DNA of 64,000 nt from Rosellinia necatrix (lineage: Eukaryota; Ascomycota; Sordariomycetes; Xylariales; Xylariaceae): positions 2,604,001 to 2,668,000 of the forward strand of contig JAGYVD010000003.1 in NCBI GenBank assembly GCA_021209875.1, written 5' to 3'. The notes beneath the pieces were generated by a model. That model saw only the letters and a program-made list of their open reading frames with translations. It was not told the DNA's origin and made no database searches. The position numbers and the translations under genes are program-made. The number at the start of each line of letters is the position of its first letter. The stretch's first letter is position 1. Positions 37,601 to 48,243 of the stretch are shown here, one piece after another.

Positions 37601-40600
37601 CTCGATTATCGACCGCTTTGGCATGGAAAGTTGGGTAAAGGGCTTATACGAAATAACGGCTGCAGCGCAAGATGCGACCCAACATCTGGATGTTGTAGAA
37701 GATATGATACACCTCTTAATTGTATTGTTGAGCGACCGCACCGCCCTAATACCAACTGCGGATGAGCAACAGACGCATCTTATGGCACTGCATCGCGATA
37801 TTACGCACATTCTTTGTTTTCGACCCCTCTCTTTTAACGAAATTTCTAGCAAGTTGCCGGAAAAGTTCCAGGAGCACGAGGACTTCCATAGGGTGCTTGA
37901 CGAAGTTGCCATTTTCAAACATCCCGAGGGTGTTTCAGACGTTGGAACCTTTGAGCTTAAACCGCAGTTTATTGAAGATATCGATCCATACGTGGCGCAT
38001 TATAATAAAAACCAACGAGAAGAATCTGAAGCTGCTTATCGCAAGTGGATGGCAAAGAAAACAGGGAAACCAGTTGAAGAGATTGTCTACGAACCGAGAC
38101 TGACACCAATAGAAACAGGGGCATTTGTAGGGCTTGGTGAATTCACATCAACAGGGATGTTCGCGCAGATTATCTATTATGCTCTTTTATACCCTCTCGT
38201 CGCTGCACGCTTCACTCCTAAGGTACCCTTCACGCGAGTTGAGACATTTCTTCATGTTGTCTTACATTTGATACTCATAGCGATCGCTGAGGATAAATCT
38301 AGCGATACCGAATTGTCTGACTCGAACTCGTTTGTACGCATTGCCCTAACAACACAAGCCCGCAGTAATTTTATGGCAGATTCGCCGGCAACGAAAACTA
38401 TCGTCTCTCTTTTAGATCTGCTGTCCACCAAAGAAGAATTCAAAGCTTGTCACCCTAAAATCGGCCTCATATTAAAGAGAATGAGGCAGAGGTCACCAGG
38501 ACATTTTGACACTGCCTACTTGCGACTAGGAATACCTTTAGACCGCATTGATACTGCGTCCCCAGCAAACACGCATAACGACGAGGAAGAGCGGGAAAGA
38601 AAGAAGAGGGCCGCCTTAGATCGGCAAGCCAAAGTTATGGCTCAATTCCAACAGCAACAAAAGAGCTTCTTAGAAATGCAGGGCGACATAGACTGGGGGG
38701 AGGAGGAGCTTGATGATCTTGAGGATACCGAACCCATGGAAGAGCGGAAGAACCTTTGGAAGTATCCGAGGGGTACATGTATCTTGTGCCAAGAAGAGAC
38801 CGATGATGGACGCCTCTATGGAACATTTGCTCTCTTCACCGAGAGCCTCATCTTACGGCAGACAGACCTCCAAGATCCAGATTTTGTAAGAGAGGCGGCA
38901 AACACACCAGTTAACCTTGACCGATCCGCGGAAGAAATTCGACCATTCGGTTTGGCGCACGAAAACCGCACCGTGGTTGAGAAAGTGGATTCTACTGGCC
39001 GCTCTTTTATGGCGGAGAGACAGGGCATTGGCAAAGGCTTTCCCGCCAATCTCTGCCGACCAGGCCCTGTATCGGTTGGTTGTGGCCATATTATGCATTT
39101 TAGCTGCTTTGACACATATCTTGAGGCCACCATCCGGAGGCATGGACATCAGATTGCTCGTCACCATCCCGAATCCCTTGAGCGGTTAGAATTTGTTTGC
39201 CCGCTATGCAAAGCACTCGGTAACGCATTCTTACCAATCACTTGGGATGGGAAGGAGGAATCATACCCAGGCATATTGCAAAGCAGCACTGACTTTAATT
39301 CATTTATCGACCAGTGTGCCAACGATTCTTATATATCAGGTAGAAACGGGTCGCAGGCCCTTTCTAGAATTGTCTTCTCAGACTACCTACGGACAAATAT
39401 GCCAGAGACTCTCGCTGAAATCACAAGAGAGCATTCCTGGGAGTCTAGCACGGCCCATTCAACACCGTCAAGTACCCCATTTGGCGAGGCCTTCTCCTCT
39501 ACCACTACGCCAGGTTCAAGTGTCCGATCCCGTTCCCCGGAAGCACGAACGCCTAGCTCAGAACTCACAGTCGTCTACCGACGGCTGCAGGATACTCTGC
39601 GGAAAAACGGCCTCCTCCCTAGTCCCGAAAGCGACAGCAACGACGAAGAGTGGACCGGCAGCAATACACTTGCGCGATCTGTCGGTTACTCGATTTCTGC
39701 CGCCGAAATACAACAGCGTGGTATCGAAGCTCAGTATGGGATGTCCTTGATTGAGAAGATGCCTGAACAATTATTGATCCAGCTTCGTATTTTATCCGAA
39801 ACGGTATCAACCTATATATCAGTGGGCGGTCTCAGGCATAGTGGAGATAATCGAATCGAAAGGGAGTTCCGGCAGAACAGCGAGAGTCAGCGGTGTCGAC
39901 TCTTCGTGTCGCAATCTAGCAACAGGAGCCAACACCCTCCACTTCGACACGAAGACCCCTTTATCTTTATGTGTGAGGTTACGTTCGGGTTGTCCATGAT
40001 AGATAATATTGATCCCATGCATTTGGTTCGCATCTGCTACCTTGCCGAAATTGTCAAGGTAGCTTATCAAGTGTCTAGGAATATTCCTTTATCGAAATGG
40101 CTTGAGGATATGGGCAGCCGCAATACCGATGACCCCGCCATGAATAACTTCGCGAACTTCTTTCATCATATTATCATGGCCGGTATGGATGTGAGCGCCG
40201 AGATAGGAGAGACGGCCAATGACCTTCCAAATGCCGGGTTCGACCAGCCTGCGCTAGACGGCTTAGCGAACCTACATTCTTTTGTCAAGAAATATGCTCT
40301 TGCCTTCCTTCGGAAAACTACGATCCTCCTCCATGTCTACCACGGCGTAGACTTCAATAATTACATCTCTCCAGATCCAGAAGCGGATGAGCTCACGCGG
40401 CTTACAGCTGCCTTGCGACTGCCTTCTTTTGATGAGATGTGCACCTCCTTAACTCCTCTTAGCAACCAATTCGGCTGGTCACAGCGCGTGGCCTCTCTAG
40501 TTGATGGTTGGATCAGCCACCAAACCACCTGGAGAGCAGGCCGTACAGTCACTGACCACGGGAAATACACGTTATCTATATCAGCGCAGATCAGTCACCC

Positions 40601-41158
40601 AGGCATCTTTGAACTTGTTGGGCTACCCAAAAATTATGACACGCTCATCGACGAATGCTCAAAACGGCGATGCCCCAAGACAGGCAAAGATCTTGCTGAT
40701 CCCATCGTATGCCTTATGTGTGGTGATATATTCTGTGGACAGACTATGTGCTGTTTTATGGAATTCCAGGAGGATCCCAATAAACCGGTGATGCGCATCG
40801 GAGGAGCTCAGCAGCATATGCGATTCAAGTGAGTTTAAATTTTCTTAGTGAGTGAAAACAACGAAACCCTAACTTGTTTTTCTATTTTAGGTGCCAGAGC
40901 AATATCGGACTATTCATTAATGTCCGCAAATGTGCCATCTTTTACGCGCACCGCGTGTCTGGAAGTTATAGCAACGCGCCTTACATCGACAGGTATGGAG
41001 AAGTAGACATGGGACTCCGCCACGGCCGCCAGTTGTACCTCAGCCAGAAGCGATATGACTCCATGGTCCGTAACTTGTGGCTCGTACACGGCATTCCGAG
41101 TTTCATCAGCCGGAAACTTGAAGCGGATATCAATAACGGTGGATGGGAAACGGTTTAA
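34665..41158 (+). CDS. UBR1: E3 ubiquitin-protein ligase UBR1 (N-recognin of the Arg/N-degron pathway)
   Basis: Two exons: 34665-40828 and 40891-41158 (intron GTGAGT...TTTTAG), 2143 residues. It recognises destabilising N-terminal residues and, with a Rad6-type E2, ubiquitinates the substrate for proteasomal degradation. The UBR-box zinc finger is at about residues 88-158 (CGHIF ... CCLCSKCF ... HTGH ... GCCDCGDPEAW). A ClpS-like type-2 N-degron domain is at about 236-290 (FALLIWNDEKHTVNEV). An acidic Asp/Glu stretch and a poly-Pro run lie at about 410-500. A RING-H2 is at about 1370-1515 (CILCQEE ... CGHIMHFSCF ... CPLC). The C-terminal autoinhibitory cap domain has CLMCGDIFCG near 2030 and crosses the intron. 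Length and order match fungal UBR1. Start chosen at the first ATG in frame; a short uORF precedes it. Confidence 0.96.
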
Positions 41159-41929
41159 TGCGTCACCCGCTGGCCAGCTGTCCCGTACCTAAAGCGTGAT
41201 GCTGAAGAAGTAGGAATCTTGTAGGGTTCGAAGAGTGAGAGGAGCAAACACGCTGTTTATATACCCACAAATTTGAAACTATAAAGGGGGACCTAGGCGG
41301 CAGTCGACATATCGTTTAGACTTGCCCAAAAGGGTACGCATAGTGCTTAGCCAGAATATGATAGTGCTCGAAGTTTAGAGCATGCTTTACTATGCTATCA
41401 CATCTGATGTGGGACATATACTTGTGCCTCGGCCTCTCGTCGTGGTTCATACCGGCACACGGTTTTATCAGTCTGGTGTCTAAACTCAACATTAGATATT
41501 TGGTTTTTTGTAACTATTGTATAGTTGCATTCTTATATCTTTTTTTAGATTTAGCGCATCCGCTCGAATGCGTCTGATTTAGAGCATCGCTCTGCTTTGA
41601 TTCTTATAACGAGCCAAAAGTCATCCTGCGCAACGACGCTGACTCTTGATAACACCTGTGTGATGTGGTAAGGCCTAAAGTCGATGACAGCCATCTTAAA
41701 TGCTACACAATAAGTATTTTCAGTGCTAAAATACCGTGGGACCATCCTATCCCATATCTCCCCTCGTAGATGTAGATCCTACATGATTTCGAATATGTCC
41801 CACAAAGTACGAAGAAACATTCGCCAACTAAACGAGAAGTATGCAAAGGAAGTTTGGTTGCTGGGACCGGTTTGGGAGAGCATATTATTTCCAATGGTCC
41901 TAGTAAGTGTACGGCCAAAAGGAGACTAC
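41159..41929. other. Convergent intergenic region
   Basis: It lies between the UBR1 stop (+) and the WD40 gene stop (-). Locally AT-richer around 41480-41560. No gene supported. Confidence 0.55.
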
Positions 41930-43532
41930 TTAAGCCTCCTTTCTGATATCTTCAATTTTGGGGGGTGGGTCGGTGACCATGAGATCGCCCAACGCTGCAT
42001 TTACGCCCGCCACGCCACTGATCTCCTTGGCGGCCGCGGGATCGTGGTGTTTATAGACCCTTATCTTGCCGTCCTGACCGGCGCTCACCATGAAGTCCCC
42101 CCATACATCCACCCAAAAGCAGACGCCCGTGTGGCCTTTTATGCGCTGCACTACCTCCTTGCTCTTGACGTCCCACAATACAATCTCGCCGTCCTCGCTG
42201 GGGGCCGCAATGAATGGTTCCCCATCAACCGACCCGAAACATCCGCCTATGCTGAATCCGACGTTCTTGTGACCCGAGTACGTCTTCTTCACCGTCCCGG
42301 AGACGTAATCCCACAGACGCAGGCAGGAGTCCATACTGAAGGCTAAGACGTATCGACCATTAGGCGAAAAGCACACGGAGGTAATCGGCGGGTTGTCCTC
42401 ATGTACTAATGTGCGTAGACACTGTCCGGTTGAGGTATCCCATATACGCCTGAGAGTTAAGTAGTCAGTATCTTGGTGTGTTGGGACGCAGAGAGGAAGA
42501 GGGGCAAGGCCGGTAGACTCACGTGAGTCCGTCCGTGCTACAGCTCACGACCAAGGTCCCGTCCTGGGAAAAGTCGATCCCACTGACCGGGTCGCTGTGC
42601 GCCGGCAGACTCCTCATCAGCCTACCCGCCCGGACGTCCCACAGGAAGACGGCCTCGTCGTAACTCCCACTGGCGAGAATATTGCCCTTGGGCGAGAAGG
42701 CAAGACAGTAGACATAGCTATGGTGGCCGAGAAGAGGCTTCGGTTTCGCCGGCCGGCCGGTGCCCCGATCCCAGAGCCGAATCGCCTTGTCGTCCGAGCC
42801 CGAGGCAAGTGTCTTGGAGTCAGGCGACCACGCAAGGGCCGAGACACCGGCCATGTGGCCGACGAAGGTATCCATATGTCTCCCCGTGCTCGCCTCCCAT
42901 ATCCGCAACGTGGCGTCGGCCGAAGACGACGCGATCCACCGCCCGTCGGGCGATATGCGGACCTGCGAGATGGGCTTCTGGTGGCCGGCGAGCAGCAGGC
43001 GGGGCAGGTAATGGGGCCTCGCGGGCTGGCGCACGGGCGTCTTGGACTGCTCGTGCTCGCCGGCATGGCGTAGCGGCGTATCCCGGGGCGAGGGCGAAAC
43101 GGAATCGCGGTCGGGGTCCGAGCGGGCCGGGGACCGCGACCGCGACCTCGACCTCGACCTCGACCGCGACCGGGCGGAGGAGCTGTCGGACCGCGAGCGC
43201 GACCGGGATCTCGACCGCGACGGCGTCCGGGAGCGCGACCTGGACCTCGACCGCGAGCTGGAGGGGGAGCGGCTGTGCCGCGAACGGTCGCTCGAGTAAT
43301 ATTCCTCGTCCGGCTTTCGGTCGTCGTGGCTCGGGTCTCGGGTCGTCGGGCTCTCGGGCCGGCCCCGTAACGACTTCTCGCGTATCGACACGCGCAGCGC
43401 GCCCTTCTCCTCGGACCGGGCGGCCTGCTCCTCGAGGAGCTGGTGGTGAGGCGTCGACTCGGCGCTGTCGGCTCGTATCTTGCGCCGCTTGGAGGGGGGA
43501 CCAGCGCTGGCCGGCGGGTCGAGCTCGGCCAT
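41930..43532 (-). CDS. WDR5/Swd3-type WD40 protein with an Arg-Ser-rich N-terminus (COMPASS subunit)
   Basis: Two exons: 42523-43532 and 41930-42449 (donor GTGAGT, acceptor CTCTCAG), 509 residues. It resembles the WDR5/Swd3 scaffold of COMPASS histone H3K4 methyltransferases. The WD40 propeller spans about residues 178-485 with repeats ending LRIWEAS, IRLWDRG, VFLWDVR, RIWDTS, LRLWDY, IVLWDVK and IRVYKHH. The LRLWDYVSGT...TYSGHKN stretch closely follows the WDR5 fifth/sixth-blade sequence. The first 170 residues are low-complexity and Arg-Ser-rich (about 85-140, long RSRSRS runs), preceded by a KRRKIR basic cluster, suggesting nuclear localisation. Antisense Arg/Asp-rich frames over this tract are shadows. 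An alternative role in a splicing or other WDR5-containing complex cannot be excluded from sequence alone. Confidence 0.85.
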
Positions 43533-44540
43533 GGGATGGGGGTTGAGGATTGCGCGTGCTATTCAATTCCCGGCCTTGTGTCACATACTAAGATGCTATA
43601 AATAAGCCAGGCATAGGGAGGAGGATAAGTGGCGGGCCAGATGGAACGGCGAGGCTTTGGTATGACGATTGATTGAAGTCCAGCGTTGTCGCAGCCTTGG
43701 GCGTCTTGGTGCTAAAAAAGGTGACAAGGCTGACCCCCAATGTTCTTCGTACTATGCTCGGTGCACCCAACCAGTAACTAGTTAGTAAGTACCTATATAC
43801 CTATATTAAGGCACATATGTACCTAACATGAAGGTTACGTATATACTGCAGTGCAGTTCTTACGTACAGTGGAACGATTAGGTAGGTACGATATGTAGGT
43901 ATTTAGGTACCCTACCTTAGAAGTAGGTTTGGCACAAGTACGTAGTAGGTTAGGTACTTAAGGTAGTAGTAGTATTAACATCTAATCTAGGCGTCTGACA
44001 GTGCAAGGTACTTAAGGTAGGTGGTAGTGTCGCACCGGCACTCGGGTTGTCAACTATTGAAGCTAGTATGTATACAGTATAGTGCGCATGTGTAGAAATA
44101 TATGCATATGTAATGGTGCACAGGCCCATGCCTCCGAATAGTAACCTGCCTACCGACCTTCCTTCCGATTGGGGCCATCACTTCACCCTCAAGACCGAAC
44201 AGGACGGCAAGCGCAACCCTCCGTGCAGCAGTACGTACCGAGGAATTGGAGTAGCGACTGTCAGCCAGTACAGTAAATGATTGGATATGGAATGGGGGGT
44301 ACGGTTACATCCGAGCGCTCGTGCGCTAGGGTACTGTGCGGTACCCATGGTGGTTAGGCCCGCAGGATCCGATCCAATGGGACTCTCTGCTGTTCCCACC
44401 TCAAATCTATAGATCCTCCTTCTCCTTCGCAATCTTAACAGAGGTCACATTGCATCTGTACTTGGATCCCATACCAGACACAGGACAAGACAGGGAAACG
44501 AGGGGGCGGAGACATCGCTCACCGTCCTTTGCAGACACAT

Positions 44541-44625
44541 CAGCCTGGCCTGTCTGTTTGGCCTGTCTGCCTGGTCTGTCTGCTTGGCCTGTCTGCCCGT
44601 TTGGCCTGCCCGTTTGGCCTACCTG
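44541..44625. repeat. Imperfect GGCCTGTCTG/GTTTGGCCTG array
   Basis: About seven degenerate 10-14 bp units (GGCCTGTCTGTTT, GGCCTGTCTGCCT, GGTCTGTCTGCTT, GGCCTGTCTGCCCGTTT, GGCCTGCCCGTTT) lie head to tail. Confidence 0.75.
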
Positions 44626-45145
44626 GTATGCTTGTTACCCGGTCTCTTAGGCGCAGGCTGGCAAGGATCACGGTGCTTCCACTCTCTCCTCCATCACATG
44701 AATCGCGAGGTGAGGGGTCCGGCTAGGGTCTTCTCATTCACAACGGTCCGATGTTGTAACCTCGATCTTACGCGCGCATACCGGTGCCATCCACGATAGG
44801 GATTTCTCAACCCGAAGATGCATCCTCCAGGCTGTTGGGCGAGAAACCGTGAACACAGCATACATGATCGACATCTCCCTATGTATCCGGGTCGTCAAGC
44901 TGCCTGCCTGCCTGCCATGTACCGTGTTTATGCATCTCGTCTACTGTTCCAACCACCCCCAAGCTCCAGGTCAAGGTCATGGCCTCATTAGCTATCGATC
45001 ATCCGATGGCTTTTGCCACTCCAGGTATCTGCGTACTACAAGTATCTAGTTACGTGAAGTAGGTATGAAGACGCAGATAATAGGTAGCATTATTCCTCGC
45101 CGTGTTGTAGTCGCTTGCCTCCACTCGCCTAGGGACGGCCTGTAA

Positions 45146-45172
45146 GCCAGCCAGCCAGCCAGCCAGCCAGCC
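45146..45172. repeat. (CCAG)n tetranucleotide array
   Basis: Six to seven perfect CCAG units on the plus strand, in the spacer upstream of ISC1. Confidence 0.9.
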
Positions 45173-45472
45173 TTGATCTCGTGGGGTTGCTTAATACAAC
45201 CTCTGATATACGTCGTTGTAATCAGAAGCCGGCACGCCAATCTCAAATGGTAAAGGAACCGCTCGGCTCACAAGCCCCATAACCTACCGATTCGTTATCG
45301 CCGCTAGGATTGTTACGCTCCTCCTTTCGTAAACCACCAGAGTCTAGTTAGTGTGGGCGCTTGTTTAGGTCTGTTTAGGTCTTATTTTTCTTCTTACGCA
45401 TCGCAACTGCTCAGTGGTATTCGTAACCTGGCACGCGGTGGGCGAGTCCCTTCGCCCTCCGAATCGACAGCC

Positions 45473-46347
45473 ATGGACGGACTGCCAGTCGAGCTCAATG
45501 TCATCACTCTAAATTGCTGGGGTCGCAAATACACAAGCCCCCACCGACAAGAGCGCTTGACGGCCATAGGACGTTATCTGGCCACGACCGAGCCCGTGCC
45601 TCATATTGTCGCCTTACAGGAGTGTTTTCAACATGAAGATTACTTGAGCATAAGACGAGAGACACGCTTCGCCCTCCCCTTCGGCAAATTCTACCAGAGC
45701 GGCGCCTTTAGTTGTGGGCTGGTTATCCTATCGCGATGGCCCATCGAGGAGAGCAGCAGTATGTAAATCCTAAACTCATCTCTCCACGTTAAATCATCGG
45801 AGCCGGCCGGAACCTCATGGGAATAATTGCTAACTCCAGGCGTTATAGTGGTTCCCTTCCCGCTTTGCGGTCGCCCGGCAGGACTACTTCGAGGCGGTGT
45901 TTTCGTGGGAACGCAAGGTGTGGCATGCGCCCGCATTCGCTATGGGGAGGGTGAAGAAGATGTCGTCGAGGTGTTTAATACAAATGTACCCACCCAAGCA
46001 CAGCTCGTTCGGTCAACATGAATCCATGAGCAATTGGGGCGGCTGACTAGACGATAGACACATCCCAGCTACGGGAATAGCAGTTACGACATCCATCGCC
46101 TGTCGCAAGCGTGGGAAATCGCAAAGCTCGCGCGGAATGCCGCGGAGCGCGGCCATCTTGCCGTTGTGCTTGCGGATCTCAATGCCACGCCTTTTTCGCT
46201 ACCGTATCGCCTGTTGACGTCGCACGCTGCCATCCGGGATGCCTGGCGCGTGTTATATCCCGACAGCTCGTTAGGCTCGTCATCTAATGAATTAGAACGA
46301 GCTCGCGGTCGCCCTGTCCCTAGTACGCGTTAAAAATCCTCTCCTTT

Positions 46348-46443
<96 letters not shown>

Positions 46444-47744
46444 TTTTTTTTTTTCTCTTGTCTGCTGGTTTTTAATGTCCAGGAAATCAAATATTTACTC
46501 TCACATTCTTTACGTCGTTTTCTAGAAATCCTTAAGAACCAGCCAAATCTTGGGCTATAGATGATAATTTCTAACACTCGAACTCCATAGCGGCCTCCTT
46601 CAACGTAGCCGAGAATGGCGCGACAAGCAACAGCGCCTACAACACATGGGCATGGACGAGTTCTGAGCAGCGAGCACTACGCTCAGGCAAGCGGCCGATG
46701 CTCATTTCGCCCGAGGTGCCAGATGAGGATGGCCAACGGGTCGACTACATCTTCTTCTCAAGGGGTGGTGATCCACACGCCGCTCCTACCGACCTGAGCG
46801 AGATTCTCAGCGCACATAACACGCACACGGACGATGGAATGGGAGGGGTGCCATCGCCCCCTGGTTGGGTCATCAAGGACGTGCGCGTAGGCCTGATGGC
46901 GCGCCACCCTGATCTCGGGTGTAGCCTCAGCGACCGGTTTTCCGTCGAAGCGACGCTAATTCTTCACACCCCAACGCCACTCCACCACCGCCGTCGACAC
47001 CGCTCTAGGTCGAGGTCCAAGTCCAGGGCTAATTCTCCGGATCCATACGGAACGCTAGGAGACGAGACACCCATGTCTCCCAAGAGGTCCGGCACCGTGA
47101 CTCGAAGCCAGACTCCTCGTGCCACGCCCACGTCGAATACGATCCATAATATCCCCAACATCAAGACGATAAAGGAGAAGGGGAACGAGAGAGGGCGGCC
47201 GGCGACGCCGCACAGCTTCACATCAACAGATGCCGGCATCAACACCCTCGGCGCGCGCGCAGCGGCGATGGAGAAGGGGACGTACCTTCAATCGCCCACC
47301 GCGTCGTCTTACCGACGGGGGTCCCGAGATAGGGCGGCTTGGGACCTTCAGCTGTCGAGTCTAGAACTGGGATCCCTGCCGCGTCTACCACTAGCCGCAT
47401 ACGACGAGATCCTACACCTGATTAGTAAGCACGCCTCTCGCATGGACGGGCGGCGGACGATGGCGATCGCGCATTTTGCATTCTGGGCCGTGGTCCTCGT
47501 GGGCAGCTACGTCGGCGTCTGGTTCCTGCCCGGCGGCAAGGGCGCGTTCGGGCTGTTGGTGGCGAGCAGCCTCGGCTTCGCGGCCGGCGTCGTGACCTTG
47601 TTGCTTGCGTTGCTGTTCTATACCGCCGAGCTCAACAAGTTGAATGAGTTCGAGTGGGAGATCCGCAATGCGAAGGCCGTCATTGGCGGCATGTGCCCGG
47701 ATACTCTCACGCACCAGGGGAGTGAGGAAGACAAGGTGTGGTGA
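45473..47744 (+). CDS. ISC1: Inositol phosphosphingolipid phospholipase C / neutral sphingomyelinase (ISC1-like)
   Basis: Four exons: 45473-45758, 45840-45985, 46058-46322 and 46591-47744, 616 residues; all junctions close in frame. The family cleaves inositol phosphosphingolipids or sphingomyelin to ceramide and acts at membranes. Fold marks of the DNase I-like phosphodiesterases are present: VITLNCWG at about residue 9, the metal-binding Glu in ALQECFQ at about 49, ADLNATP (Asp and Asn of the active site) at about 181, and RVDYIFFS. The C-terminal motif expected as SDH reads SLSDRFSVE (about residue 345), replacing the histidine that is the general base in this fold. Two hydrophobic helices at about 520-585 (AHFAFWAVVLVGSYVGVWF and a second after GGKG) match the ISC1 membrane anchor. 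Intron 3 carries a (CTTT)n array. The acceptor of intron 2 (46057) was picked because it alone restores the THPSYG...QAWEIAKL frame. Confidence 0.88.
46344..46454. repeat. (CTTT)n microsatellite and poly-T in ISC1 intron 3
   Basis: About 24 perfect CTTT units followed by a T run, within the 268-nt intron 46323-46590. The Lys/Glu-rich minus-strand frame through it is an artefact. Confidence 0.95.
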
Positions 47745-48243
47745 TGGTGAGTGCAACAGCGTCTTGGAACCAGCATGCTATTAGCGACAGCGATAGGAAA
47801 ACGTACAATTATTCCCCTTCTCTTTCGAAAATTAAATATTAGGCTGGCGATTATATGATGAGTAATAGAGCTACGTGTATTCAGAAACCGAGCTGATGAG
47901 ATTTAAGATACTCCTTCTGTCGCAGTCTAGGGCAGGGAAAGGTTTTGATCATTTTTATAGGTGTGTAGGGAACTAATGATGCCGATTGATACAATACAAG
48001 TCCAAGTCCAGTTGGTCTTAGGGTGACGATACAATTCTAATCCTGATCTCAAACTATGGCGCCCTCGGCGACCAGCAACAGAACCCGAGCTCCCCCCTTT
48101 ATCCTGTTCTTCCGGGACCCCCTTTTCCTCCTTGGAGGGGCGCCAGCCCGGTACCGAATCTTTATTTCTCCGAGTCGTAGTGCTCTTAGGTTATCTGGCG
48201 TCTTCTTTTGTTTTCCTTTTTATTTTTCGTATTTTTTTATTTT
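47745..48243. other. Convergent intergenic region
   Basis: About 500 bp between the ISC1 stop (+) and the NDR-kinase stop (-). T-rich near 48190-48245. No gene supported. Confidence 0.55.

Larger units (their letters stand above)
43533..45472. promoter_or_regulatory. Long divergent spacer (1.9 kb) between the WD40 gene and ISC1
   Basis: No gene supported. From 43780 to 44030 it holds clustered TAGGTA/ACCTAA motifs. TAGGTACTTAAGGTAGTAGTAG...TATTAACATCTAATC at 43951-43987 resembles 32869-32924 in the PYM-QCR9 spacer. Two tandem arrays follow (44541-44625 and 45146-45172). Confidence 0.5.

Noticed and set aside
42809..43584. Long frames opposite and beside the WD40 gene exon 1
   Set aside because: They result from the Arg-Ser-coding tract and high GC; no recognisable domain.
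30006..46454. CRISPR-like or other spaced repeat arrays
   Set aside because: All arrays seen are simple tandem repeats without unique spacers, and the genome is eukaryotic.
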